From Bacteroidota bacterium (lineage in GTDB: Bacteria; Bacteroidota; Bacteroidia; Bacteroidales; VadinHA17): DNA of 5,986 nt. Of the stretch, positions 1 to 5,986 are shown piece by piece. Every line of letters begins with the position of its first letter. Position 1 is the stretch's first letter. Under the pieces are notes generated by a model. It was given only the letters and a program-made list of their open reading frames with translations. It was not told where the DNA came from and ran no database searches. The position numbers and the translations under genes are program-made. The DNA is taken from assembly GCA_006227095.1 (NCBI GenBank), contig SBFZ01000185.1, forward strand, positions 1 to 5,986, written 5' to 3'.

Positions 1-549
1 CAGGAGCAGCACCTCGAGATGACCCGCCGGTTTGCCCGCCGTTTCAACACCATGTACAATGTTGAATATTTTCCCGAGCCTGATGCCTATAACTTCGGAA
101 AACAGCTGATAAAGATCCCCGGACTTGACGGTACCGGGAAGATGGGCAAGAGTGAAGGCAACGGCATTTTCCTGGCTGATACTCCTGCAGAGATACGGAA
201 GAAGGTGATGAGGGCCGTCACCGATGCCGGACCGGAGAAACCGGGCTCGGAGCCTTCAGAACCGGTCAGGAACCTCTTCACAATCATGGAGGTGGTTTCA
301 GATCACTCTACGCTGGAATATTTCCGTGAGCAGCATGCCTCCTGCCAGATCCGTTATGGTGACCTGAAGAAGCAACTGGCAGAAGATATCATAAAGGTCA
401 CCGATCCTATAAGACTGCGCATCAATGAGATACTTAATGACCCGGTGTACCTGGGGAGGGTTGTTGCGCAGGGTGCGGAAAAGGCGAGGGCCAGCGCCGC
501 GAAGACCATAAGCGAGGTAAGGGAGATCATCGGTTACAGGCCGTTCTGA
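1..549 (+). CDS. trpS: Tryptophanyl-tRNA synthetase, C-terminal part (5' end outside window)
   Basis: Cytoplasmic class I aminoacyl-tRNA synthetase that charges tRNA-Trp with tryptophan using ATP. The frame is open from base 1 (QEQHLEMTRRFARRFN), so the internal ATG at 19 is not the true start; this stretch matches the conserved Q-HLE-TR-A-RFN segment of TrpS. The ATP-binding signature loop is seen as KMGKSEGN at fragment residues 47-54 (KMGKS at bases 139-153), with Gly in place of the first Ser of KMSKS, a variant I recall as common in Bacteroidota TrpS. The following IRKKVMRAVTDAGPE segment and the helical C-terminal region that would recognise the anticodon are also typical. 182 residues are present; the family is usually about 325-350, so roughly the N-terminal half, including the HIGH-type motif, lies upstream. 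The stop is TGA at 547-549. The gene converges with the minus-strand GNAT gene across a short gap. I see no frameshift. Confidence 0.95.
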   Translation, partial: QEQHLEMTRRFARRFNTMYNVEYFPEPDAYNFGKQLIKIPGLDGTGKMGKSEGNGIFLADTPAEIRKKVMRAVTDAGPEKPGSEPSEPVRNLFTIMEVVSDHSTLEYFREQHASCQIRYGDLKKQLAEDIIKVTDPIRLRINEILNDPVYLGRVVAQGAEKARASAAKTISEVREIIGYRPF

Positions 550-605
550 AAGCCCGGCAACGCCCGTCATCAATGACCTTCATCCGCCAGCCGGGAGACC
601 AGACC

Positions 606-628
606 TTCAGACTTTCAGACTTTCAGAC
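606..628. repeat. Short tandem repeat, octamer TTTCAGAC, about three units
   Basis: TTCAGAC (606-612) is followed by two exact TTTCAGAC units (613-620 and 621-628), then a decayed ATTCACC. The array lies between two convergent genes and overlaps the TGA stop (623-625, complement) and the last valine codon of the minus-strand GNAT gene. It is too short to be a functional array on its own and may be replication slippage near a gene end. Confidence 0.8.
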
Positions 629-1807
629 ATTCACCACCGGCGCCCTTTCGAACGGCGCATTCCTGTCAAAGAGGTAACGGTAGGTTATGTGAGTCTTGAT
701 AATTTTTGCCCCTATCTGGTCAAGGAGGTGCATCATGGAGGGATTGAAATCGCCTATCCAGTTGAATTCCAGCTCTCTGTAAGGAAACTTGTCAGACATG
801 GCCAGTTTTGCGAAAGATATTATCAGGGCACCTTCAACCCCCTTCCGCTGATGGTCGGGAACAATCCCGAAGATAAGACCGAAGGCCTTGGTCAGTTCTT
901 TTTTGACATGCCTGTACCACAGGAATTTGAGTCTTCCCACGTGATTTAGTTTGCCGTTCAGGTGCCTGACAATCTGGTTTATTTCGGGGAGCATCAGGAA
1001 GAAGCATACAGGCTCATCACGGTAAAAGCCAAACCAGAGAAGCTTCTCATCGAGTACCGGTCTGATGCTTTTAAGTATCAGTCGTGCATGACCCTCACTG
1101 ATGGTCTTCACACCCGGGAAACGTGCCCACCCCTTGTTGTAGACGATCATGAAATTGCGGGCTATGTCACGCATTTCCTTCATGGTCATGTACCTGAAGG
1201 TGTAGTCAGGATTGGCAAAGACCCTTTCAGCCTTTTCCCTGATGACGCTGCTGAGACGGCTGTCATCCACCGGCATCTGGTAGGTATACTGTTCAAAGTA
1301 GTTTCTGAAACCGTAGGCTTCGAAGAGCTCCCTGTAGTACGGCGGATTGTACGGCATGCAGTAGTTTGGAGGCATGAATCCGTCAACCAGCAATCCCCAC
1401 CAGCGGTCGCGGTCACCAAAGTTCACCGGTCCTTCCATTACCGTCATTTCCTTTTCTGCCAGCCAGTCACGGCAGGCATCAAAGAGCATCTTTGCCGCTT
1501 CATGGTCATTGATGCATTCGAAGAACCCCATTCCTCCCACATGGCTGCCGTTGGCGCTGGCTATCTTTTTGCTGTAGAATGCCGCCACCCTTCCGACAGG
1601 TGTTCCGTTTTCGTCACGCAAAATCCACCTTACAGCTTCGCCGGTGCGGAACAGTGTGTTGGTGGATGGATGAAAGACTGATTCGATATCCTTATAGAGG
1701 GGTTTTATCCAGTTCCTGTCTCCATTGTTCAGGGTTGCCGGGAGGTCATGAAAATCCCTGATATCCTTTTTGCTGCTGAGCACAGCAATCCTGTAAGCGC
1801 AGTTCAT
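623..1807 (-). CDS. GNAT-fold N-acetyltransferase-like protein, substrate unknown
   Basis: A 394-residue soluble protein with no signal peptide or membrane segment, so probably cytoplasmic. It resembles the long GNAT-like family (also seen as YghO-type proteins) in which conserved blocks follow in order: PLYKDIESVFHPSTN near residues 36-50, PVGRVAAF at 70-77, GGMGFFECIND near 91-101, MEGPVNF...GLLVDGF at 124-144, MPYNPPYYRELFEAYGF at 151-167, and a C-terminal GNAT-like half with GIVPDHQRKGVEGA at 314-327. That last block looks like the acetyl-CoA pyrophosphate loop (Q/R-x-x-G-x-G/A) but is degenerate, so acetyl transfer is inferred, not shown. I chose ATG 1807 over the in-frame TTG at 1825 because AGAGGG lies just upstream of the ATG and the predicted promoter leaves almost no leader before the TTG. 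The stop is TGA at 623-625. It is likely transcribed alone. Family assignment is fairly sure; substrate and pathway are unknown. Confidence 0.85.
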   Translation of the reverse strand: MNCAYRIAVLSSKKDIRDFHDLPATLNNGDRNWIKPLYKDIESVFHPSTNTLFRTGEAVRWILRDENGTPVGRVAAFYSKKIASANGSHVGGMGFFECINDHEAAKMLFDACRDWLAEKEMTVMEGPVNFGDRDRWWGLLVDGFMPPNYCMPYNPPYYRELFEAYGFRNYFEQYTYQMPVDDSRLSSVIREKAERVFANPDYTFRYMTMKEMRDIARNFMIVYNKGWARFPGVKTISEGHARLILKSIRPVLDEKLLWFGFYRDEPVCFFLMLPEINQIVRHLNGKLNHVGRLKFLWYRHVKKELTKAFGLIFGIVPDHQRKGVEGALIISFAKLAMSDKFPYRELEFNWIGDFNPSMMHLLDQIGAKIIKTHITYRYLFDRNAPFERAPVVNV

Positions 1808-1808
1808 T

Positions 1809-1814
1809 ACCCTC
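1809..1814 (-). promoter_or_regulatory. Shine-Dalgarno-like site deciding the GNAT gene start
   Basis: On the minus strand the bases just before ATG 1807 read CAGAGGGTA, giving an AGAGGG-like purine run a few bases from the start codon. The spacing is a little short, and many Bacteroidota genes lack such a site, so it is only supporting evidence for choosing 1807 over the TTG at 1825. Confidence 0.4.
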
Positions 1815-1832
1815 TGAATAACCAAAATTTCT

Positions 1833-1863
1833 GAAAATTACTCAACTATTTCGGAAATCCAAA
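1833..1863 (-). promoter_or_regulatory. Predicted Bacteroidota-type promoter of the GNAT-like gene
   Basis: On the minus strand a TTTG (complement of 1860-1863) is followed after 19 bases by TAATTTTC (complement of 1833-1840), which matches the TAnnTTTG -7 element at all but the last base. The arrangement fits the known primary sigma factor consensus of Bacteroidota (-33 TTTG and -7 TAnnTTTG). Transcription would start near 1826-1828, about 20 bases before the chosen ATG at 1807. This is a pattern match only. Confidence 0.5.
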
Positions 1864-1897
1864 AGTTATGCATGGCAGACTGCAAGAGGTCAGATCA

Positions 1898-2025
1898 TTT
1901 GCTTTAAAACCGAATGCCTGCCTGACTGTGGGACGTCACGAAGTATGTTCTCAAACCGTTAGCCTGTTCTTTGCTTTAAAACCGGGTGCATGGCAGACGG
2001 AGGGACGTCACGAGGTATGTTATCA
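1898..2025. repeat. Two direct copies of an intergenic repeat, 72-base period
   Basis: Copy 1 (1898-1953) and copy 2 (1970-2025) align without gaps at 47 of 56 positions. Both begin with TTTGCTTTAAAACCG and both contain GGACGTCACGA then GTATGTT and TCA; most differences fall in the middle. A partial, degenerate third copy lies just upstream: GCATGGCAGAC at 1870-1880 is identical to 1988-1998 in copy 2. Each full copy holds the palindrome GACGTC (1932-1937 and 2004-2009). The last three bases of copy 2 (TCA, 2023-2025) are the TGA stop of the minus-strand receptor gene, so the repeat begins exactly at the gene end. I see no transposase, no flanking inverted repeats and no clear hairpin-plus-T-run terminator. 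It may belong to a dispersed intergenic repeat family, which cannot be tested from one window. Confidence 0.8.
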
Positions 2026-4425
2026 GATTCTTACCCTTGCAGAGATAATAAAATTTCTTCCCGCGGCGGCTATGCCTGAAGAATATGGCCTGTATCTCAG
2101 GTCGAGAATATTTTCCACCCCGGCCGTCAGGTCGAGCCTGTTGCTGATGTTAAACGAGCTCTTGAAGTTGAGTGTGAACCATCCGGGTGACCATGGATTG
2201 CCGTTTTCGTCTTCGGCATAGAGGTATGGTTTGTCTTTTTCGCTTGGAGCCATCCGGTCATATGTGATGCTTCCGTTGTAGACGGCATAGAGGTCTGCCC
2301 TGACAGCTGATCTTTCAAAGACGAGGTGGGTGGTACCGAAAAGCGGCGGCACATGCCTGAGAGGTTCATTTTCGTCATCATGTCCGCCGGTGACTGTCAG
2401 TGATGACTTTATCCTCAGGAATGAAGAGGGGCGCAGCTCGGCTTTGAGCTGTGTTCCATAGACTATGGCATAGCCGGCATTGACCATGGCGAAGACCTGG
2501 CTCTCCTCTCCCTGGAACTCTATGGTAGGTTCATCGTTGAAGAGAAACTCACGGCGGACCATGGCATTGTCAAGGTATGAATAGAAGAGTGAGGCTTCTG
2601 CCAGCAGCATTTTTCCGAACTCCCTTGAAGCGCCGAGGTCAATGTTGTAAAGATACTCCGGCCTGAGGTCAGGGTTGGGTACTACCAGCACCCCCGGTGC
2701 TGACTCGAACACCTTGCCCAGGTCATCAAGGTTTGGTGCCCTGAAGCCGGTTGAGAGGTTGAGGGTAATCTCCGTCTGTCCGTCGGGCCTGTAAACGGCA
2801 CCGGCAGCGCCTGTCAGTGCACCATTGGCCGATTCGATGGTTGTGAACGGGAAGTTGTAAAATGAATTGTCAGCTATCTCCGAGTTCAGGCTGACATAAT
2901 TGTACCTGGCTCCCGCGCTGACGGTCAGTTGACTTACGGGATTGAACTTGTATCCGGCGTACAGTGAAAAGCTGTTGTACCTGTTCTGCCCGTTGGGATA
3001 GCGTGAACCGGCGGGAATGGTCTCGCCGGTTATGATGTTCTTCACATTGGCGGTGCTGTGAATATTGTTCCAGACGTATTCCGTACCGTAATAAAGGAGA
3101 TTGCCCCTGTCACCGGTCTTCCTGTCGAGGTCGAGATTTGCTGACCAGATACCCACCTTCTCGAACTGCTGGTTGAGGTCTGTCTTGTTCAGTCCCCGGT
3201 CGTGACGGCTCTCGCGGTAGTCCTGGCGCGCCACCGTCAGTCTTGCCTCATCAAACAGAGGGGAGGGTTTGTTGTACCGTACCGAGGCGTTGGTCATCAT
3301 CCATACCTGCGGTCCGTAATACCAGTCGCCGTACCTCAGGGTATTGTTTCTCGTCTGTATGAGCCTGTCATACCTGGGTACATCCGAGAGACGTGAATAA
3401 TGGTGTGCCAGGTCTATGTCGAAGTTTCTTCCTGCCTTGAAGCGGAGCTTGTTCATAGTATTGAGCTGGCTGTATCCTGAAGCCACCTGTTTTTGGGGGT
3501 TATCGTTCATAACCACACTGTCCCTGTCGCCAACCCGAACCTGGTATGAATTGCGAAGGTATTCGGAATGTGAGCGTGATCCCATGACCAGGTCACCAAA
3601 GTCGGACCATGTGACTGAGGAGAGGAAGGCGATGCGTCTGCCACCTGCGTTGATATCAACATGGTATGTCTGTTCTGAAGAGGCGGAAGACCATCGCGCC
3701 ATCCCCTCAGCCTTCATGAAGAGGGAGTCACCCGTTGAGAAGAGTGCTCTCTTCGTATGGAAGTCCATCACGCCGCCGAGTGCATCACTGCCGTACATCG
3801 TAGCACCCGGTCCGAAGATTATCTCAGTCCGTTCTATCATGTTGGGATCAAGGGATATCACATTCTGAATGTTCCCTTCACGGTAGATGGCATTATTCAT
3901 CCGTACTCCGTCAATGTTGATGAGCACCCTGTTGGTGGCAAATCCTCTGATCATGGGACTGCCGCCACCGAACTGGCTCTTCTGTACGAATACCTCGCCC
4001 ATTGAAACGAGGTCAGCGGCTGTCTGGGGATTCATCATTCTCACTGCCGGCTGAGCCACGACGATTATATGGTTTGGCACCTCATCAGACTTCTGTTCCC
4101 ACCTGTTTGCCGAAACAATGAATTCTTCCACCTCGAAGGTCCTGGTCACGAGCTTTACTATCCAGCCGGCAGCCTTCAGCTCCTCAGTAGTGAATGAGAC
4201 CCTCTCATATGAAAAATGCTGGAAATAAAGGGTCTGCCCCGGCCTGAACCCTGAGAGATTTATCCTGCCAGCGGGATTGGTAATGCCGAACTCTGTCCTG
4301 GTTTCATTGTATACCGCGACATCCGAAACAGGCTTGCCGTCATCGGCATTGATAACCGTAACGGTCTGAGCCACAATAGTGAAAAATGGAAGGAATAACA
4401 GCAATGATACCAGGAGTTTTTTCAT
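2023..4425 (-). CDS. TonB-dependent outer-membrane receptor, haem/haemoglobin-receptor-like
   Basis: An 800-residue outer-membrane beta-barrel transporter that would import a bound ligand into the periplasm using TonB-ExbBD energy. The start is ATG 4425 because it begins a clear signal peptide (MKKLLVSLLLFLPFFTIVAQ, 1-20); the longer frame from ATG 4503 would bury it behind 26 extra residues. Next come a carboxypeptidase-regulatory-like beta domain (about 21-94), a link with EEFIVSANR (100-108), and the plug, with GGGSPMIRGFATNR (153-166), NIDGVRMNN (170-178) and FGPGATMYGSDALGGV (204-219). The barrel holds SDVPRYDRL (347-355), FRAP (561-564), NPDL (584-587), HVPPLFG (691-697) and GVENILDLRYR (769-779), and ends in GRNFIISARVRI, a beta-strand tail. 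FRAP and NPDL boxes and this plug sequence are typical of haem/haemoglobin receptors such as HmuR, but no histidine lies between the boxes, so the ligand remains open. No haem-binding lipoprotein or haem-uptake gene is adjacent, and I see no clear Fur box. The frame is intact and full length. Confidence 0.93.
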   Translation of the reverse strand: MKKLLVSLLLFLPFFTIVAQTVTVINADDGKPVSDVAVYNETRTEFGITNPAGRINLSGFRPGQTLYFQHFSYERVSFTTEELKAAGWIVKLVTRTFEVEEFIVSANRWEQKSDEVPNHIIVVAQPAVRMMNPQTAADLVSMGEVFVQKSQFGGGSPMIRGFATNRVLINIDGVRMNNAIYREGNIQNVISLDPNMIERTEIIFGPGATMYGSDALGGVMDFHTKRALFSTGDSLFMKAEGMARWSSASSEQTYHVDINAGGRRIAFLSSVTWSDFGDLVMGSRSHSEYLRNSYQVRVGDRDSVVMNDNPQKQVASGYSQLNTMNKLRFKAGRNFDIDLAHHYSRLSDVPRYDRLIQTRNNTLRYGDWYYGPQVWMMTNASVRYNKPSPLFDEARLTVARQDYRESRHDRGLNKTDLNQQFEKVGIWSANLDLDRKTGDRGNLLYYGTEYVWNNIHSTANVKNIITGETIPAGSRYPNGQNRYNSFSLYAGYKFNPVSQLTVSAGARYNYVSLNSEIADNSFYNFPFTTIESANGALTGAAGAVYRPDGQTEITLNLSTGFRAPNLDDLGKVFESAPGVLVVPNPDLRPEYLYNIDLGASREFGKMLLAEASLFYSYLDNAMVRREFLFNDEPTIEFQGEESQVFAMVNAGYAIVYGTQLKAELRPSSFLRIKSSLTVTGGHDDENEPLRHVPPLFGTTHLVFERSAVRADLYAVYNGSITYDRMAPSEKDKPYLYAEDENGNPWSPGWFTLNFKSSFNISNRLDLTAGVENILDLRYRPYSSGIAAAGRNFIISARVRI

Positions 4426-4585
4426 GAGCCGGGTGATATTTATCTTGCCATAATGCACAAAAAGTGTTCCATTCATAACTCCGGCGGATATGTTTATGGA
4501 CATAAGCGGGGCTGTCGGTCAAACTCACTGCCGGGGGCAAATTAATATTTTATATTTTTGATGTTGTTAAACCAATTGAATTATT
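4426..4585. other. Divergent intergenic region between receptor and membrane-protein genes
   Basis: This 160-base gap must carry the start signals for both divergent genes. A strongly AT-rich block lies at about 4539-4585, nearer the plus-strand gene. I see no Shine-Dalgarno sequence before the receptor ATG and no good TTTG / TAnnTTTG pair on the minus strand; the closest is TTAATTTG (complement of 4538-4545), with one mismatch. TGCC-GGG-GGCA at 4529-4539 is a tiny four-pair inverted repeat of doubtful meaning. No recognisable Fur or other operator is visible. Confidence 0.5.
4553..4560 (+). promoter_or_regulatory. Possible -7 promoter element for the gene at 4586
   Basis: TATTTTTG matches the Bacteroidota -7 consensus TAnnTTTG exactly and would place the transcription start near 4567, about 20 bases before the GTG start. 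No TTTG is found about 19 bases upstream, where GC-rich sequence lies instead, so this is half a promoter at best and could be chance in an AT-rich block. Confidence 0.35.
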
Positions 4586-5986
4586 GTGCGGAAGAGGACG
4601 GGCATCATACTGGTCGGGATTCTTGCCGTGGCTGTCGCCGTGGCTGCCTTCTTCATCAGGAAGGAGAAGCAGGTGGTTGTGATTGAACCCTGGGAGGCTG
4701 TTCCTGCCGATGCTTTCATGATTATCGAGACCAATGATTTTCCGGAACTTCTCACCCGGGTTACCGATCCGTCCGGATTATTCCAGGGTCTCTCATCGAT
4801 GGAATGGGCCTCATCCGTTGTCCGTGGTGCCTCGGTAACAGACAGTGTCACCGGCGGGCGCGATGTGCGGGAGCTGATCAGCAACAGGAGGGTACTGATA
4901 TCATTCCATATGACCGGCAAGGGGCAGGTCATACCGATGGCAGTGATGAGTACAGGGCCACTGATGACTGCCCGCAGGATGATATCGCTGTGCGAAACAA
5001 CAGGTGCAACGGTGACCGATAAACGTGACCTGGGGGGGACACGTACCTTCACCCTCATGTTCGGCAGGGGGAGCAGGCAGGTCTCTCTGTACGCCGCACT
5101 GACATCAGGGATAATCATAGTAACAACGTCAGAAGCGCTTCTTGCCTCAGCCCTTGACAACAGGAATGCAGGGGCAGACATTCGGCATCAGCAGGGATTT
5201 GCACCTGTGGTTGCAGCTGCCGGAAAGGAGTCAGACAACATTTTCCTCCTTTTCAGAAACCTGCCGGGATTTCTGAAGTCATTCACTGATCCTGAAAAGA
5301 TTGCATCTGTTTCCTCAGCAGCAATAGCCGGTGGCGGCGATCTCACCACGGTTGAAGAAGGTCTCTTCATCAGCGGTTTCCTGACAACATCCGGGGTCGG
5401 AAAGGGTGCCGACCGCCTCATTGAAGTGGCACCGGCTGAATGTGGCGTACATGAGGTGCTGCCGCGCAATACGCTGAGTTATAGCACTGTAATGCAACGT
5501 GCTTCGCTCGCCGGTGAGACAGTATCAGATCCGGCCTCAATAAATGCCACTGATCTTGCGCTGATAATCAGTCCGTTCACCGGCACGGAAGTGACAGAAG
5601 CCATTATACCTGCCGGTGATGCCCGGGTGAGTGTCCGGCTTTTCAGAATGACTGATCCGCAGTCGGCTGAAGAGGTTCTGCGGCAGAGGCTGACAGCCAA
5701 ATACAGGCTGATGGGACTGAGGGAGAATTATTTTATTGCCTCAGCCAGGGATTCTGAAGGAAGGGAGGAGTCTGTGTACCGCCTGCCCTTCACCGGAGTG
5801 GCATCCATGCTGGCAGGCACGGATAAGGGAAGCAAAGGTGACGAATGGGTGACTTTTGCCAGGTCATATATGTTGTTTTCGTCCTCGCCGGAGGTGCTGG
5901 CTGCCATTCTCAGGGAGTCAGGCAGCGAGAATACACTGATAAATGACCCTGAATTCAGGGAGATGGAGAAGACCATGCCCACCAAG
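4586..5986 (+). CDS. Membrane-anchored extracytoplasmic protein, DUF3352-like (3' end outside window)
   Basis: The frame is open for 467 codons from GTG 4586 to the last base with no stop, so the C-terminus is missing. An in-frame TGA at 4577-4579 leaves GTG 4586 as the first usual start codon, apart from two ATT codons. The product begins VRKRTG, then a hydrophobic segment IILVGILAVAVAVAAFFI (7-24) followed by RKEK: an uncleaved signal anchor that would place the rest outside the cytoplasmic membrane. Next comes PWEAVPADAFMIIETND (35-51), an opening typical of large Bacteroidota proteins annotated as DUF3352 or hypothetical. The body alternates short hydrophobic strands and polar turns, suggesting a beta-rich fold, with no catalytic motif, no further membrane helix and a single early region with cysteines. 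A similar-looking block starts near residue 295 (NTLSYSTVMQ), perhaps a second domain. Function is unknown. It is transcribed divergently from the receptor gene, and a link between them is not shown. The coding call is strong; the family name is tentative. Confidence 0.82.
   Translation, partial: MRKRTGIILVGILAVAVAVAAFFIRKEKQVVVIEPWEAVPADAFMIIETNDFPELLTRVTDPSGLFQGLSSMEWASSVVRGASVTDSVTGGRDVRELISNRRVLISFHMTGKGQVIPMAVMSTGPLMTARRMISLCETTGATVTDKRDLGGTRTFTLMFGRGSRQVSLYAALTSGIIIVTTSEALLASALDNRNAGADIRHQQGFAPVVAAAGKESDNIFLLFRNLPGFLKSFTDPEKIASVSSAAIAGGGDLTTVEEGLFISGFLTTSGVGKGADRLIEVAPAECGVHEVLPRNTLSYSTVMQRASLAGETVSDPASINATDLALIISPFTGTEVTEAIIPAGDARVSVRLFRMTDPQSAEEVLRQRLTAKYRLMGLRENYFIASARDSEGREESVYRLPFTGVASMLAGTDKGSKGDEWVTFARSYMLFSSSPEVLAAILRESGSENTLINDPEFREMEKTMPTK

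Noticed and set aside
139..153. KMGKS instead of KMSKS in TrpS as a sign of an inactive synthetase
   Set aside because: The KMGKSEGN form is, as far as I recall, ordinary for TrpS in this phylum, and the surrounding conserved sequence is intact.
553..595. CCCGGC ... GCCGGG inverted repeat as a terminator between the convergent genes
   Set aside because: The stem is only six pairs with a 31-base loop and no T-run follows, so it does not look like an intrinsic terminator.
962..1681. 239-codon plus-strand open frame
   Set aside because: It lies wholly antisense to the GNAT-like gene, whose conserved family blocks and promoter support the minus strand. The plus-strand product has no recognisable motif.
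1898..2025. CRISPR array
   Set aside because: There are only two full copies, the conserved and variable parts do not alternate as repeat and spacer, and no cas genes are present.
1868..2221. 117-codon plus-strand open frame containing a repeated peptide with GRHEVC
   Set aside because: The peptide repeat is simply the translation of the 72-base DNA repeat, and the frame then runs antisense into the receptor's C-terminal coding region. No start signal or family likeness supports it.
4426..4503. Upstream ATG at 4503 as the start of the receptor, adding 26 residues
   Set aside because: The extension would put polar sequence in front of an otherwise textbook signal peptide that begins at ATG 4425.
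4567..5181. 204-codon minus-strand open frame opposite the membrane-protein gene
   Set aside because: The plus strand is open for 467 codons with a signal anchor and a recognisable N-terminal opening; the minus-strand product is a low-complexity mirror of it.

Overview
The window looks like a chromosomal segment from a member of the Bacteroidota, probably Bacteroidales-like. The evidence is a TonB-dependent receptor with an N-terminal carboxypeptidase-regulatory-like domain, a TrpS with the KMGKSEGN form of the class I signature loop, weak or absent Shine-Dalgarno sequences, and promoter-like sites of the TTTG / TAnnTTTG type. Base composition is moderate and even across the genes, and there are no integrases, transposases, tRNAs, rRNAs or CRISPR arrays. 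This is an ordinary core/housekeeping neighbourhood.

Layout: (1) positions 1-549, plus strand, hold the C-terminal half of tryptophanyl-tRNA synthetase, cut by the window start. (2) A 73-base convergent gap carries an octamer microsatellite (CAGACTTT-type) that runs into the stop codon of the next gene. (3) 623-1807, minus strand, encode a 394-residue GNAT-fold protein of unknown substrate, with its own Bacteroidota-type promoter at 1833-1863. (4) The gap 1808-2022 holds that promoter and two copies of a 72-base-period direct repeat; the second copy ends exactly on the stop codon of the next gene. (5) 2023-4425, minus strand, encode an 800-residue TonB-dependent outer-membrane receptor whose plug and barrel motifs resemble the haem/haemoglobin receptor group. 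(6) A 160-base divergent intergenic region follows. (7) From a GTG at 4586 to the window end, plus strand, an open frame of 467 codons encodes a membrane-anchored extracytoplasmic protein of unknown function (DUF3352-like); its C-terminus is outside the window.

The genes do not form an obvious pathway. The GNAT gene and the receptor gene share a strand but are 215 bases apart, separated by repeats and a promoter, so they are probably independent units. The receptor would import a ligand across the outer membrane with TonB-ExbBD energy; haem is the best guess by motif, but the substrate is not proven. I did not find a convincing new multi-gene system. The items most worth a second look are the intergenic repeat unit, the histidine-free FRAP-NPDL segment of the receptor, and the GTG-initiated gene, which is easy to miss because long shadow frames lie on the opposite strand.
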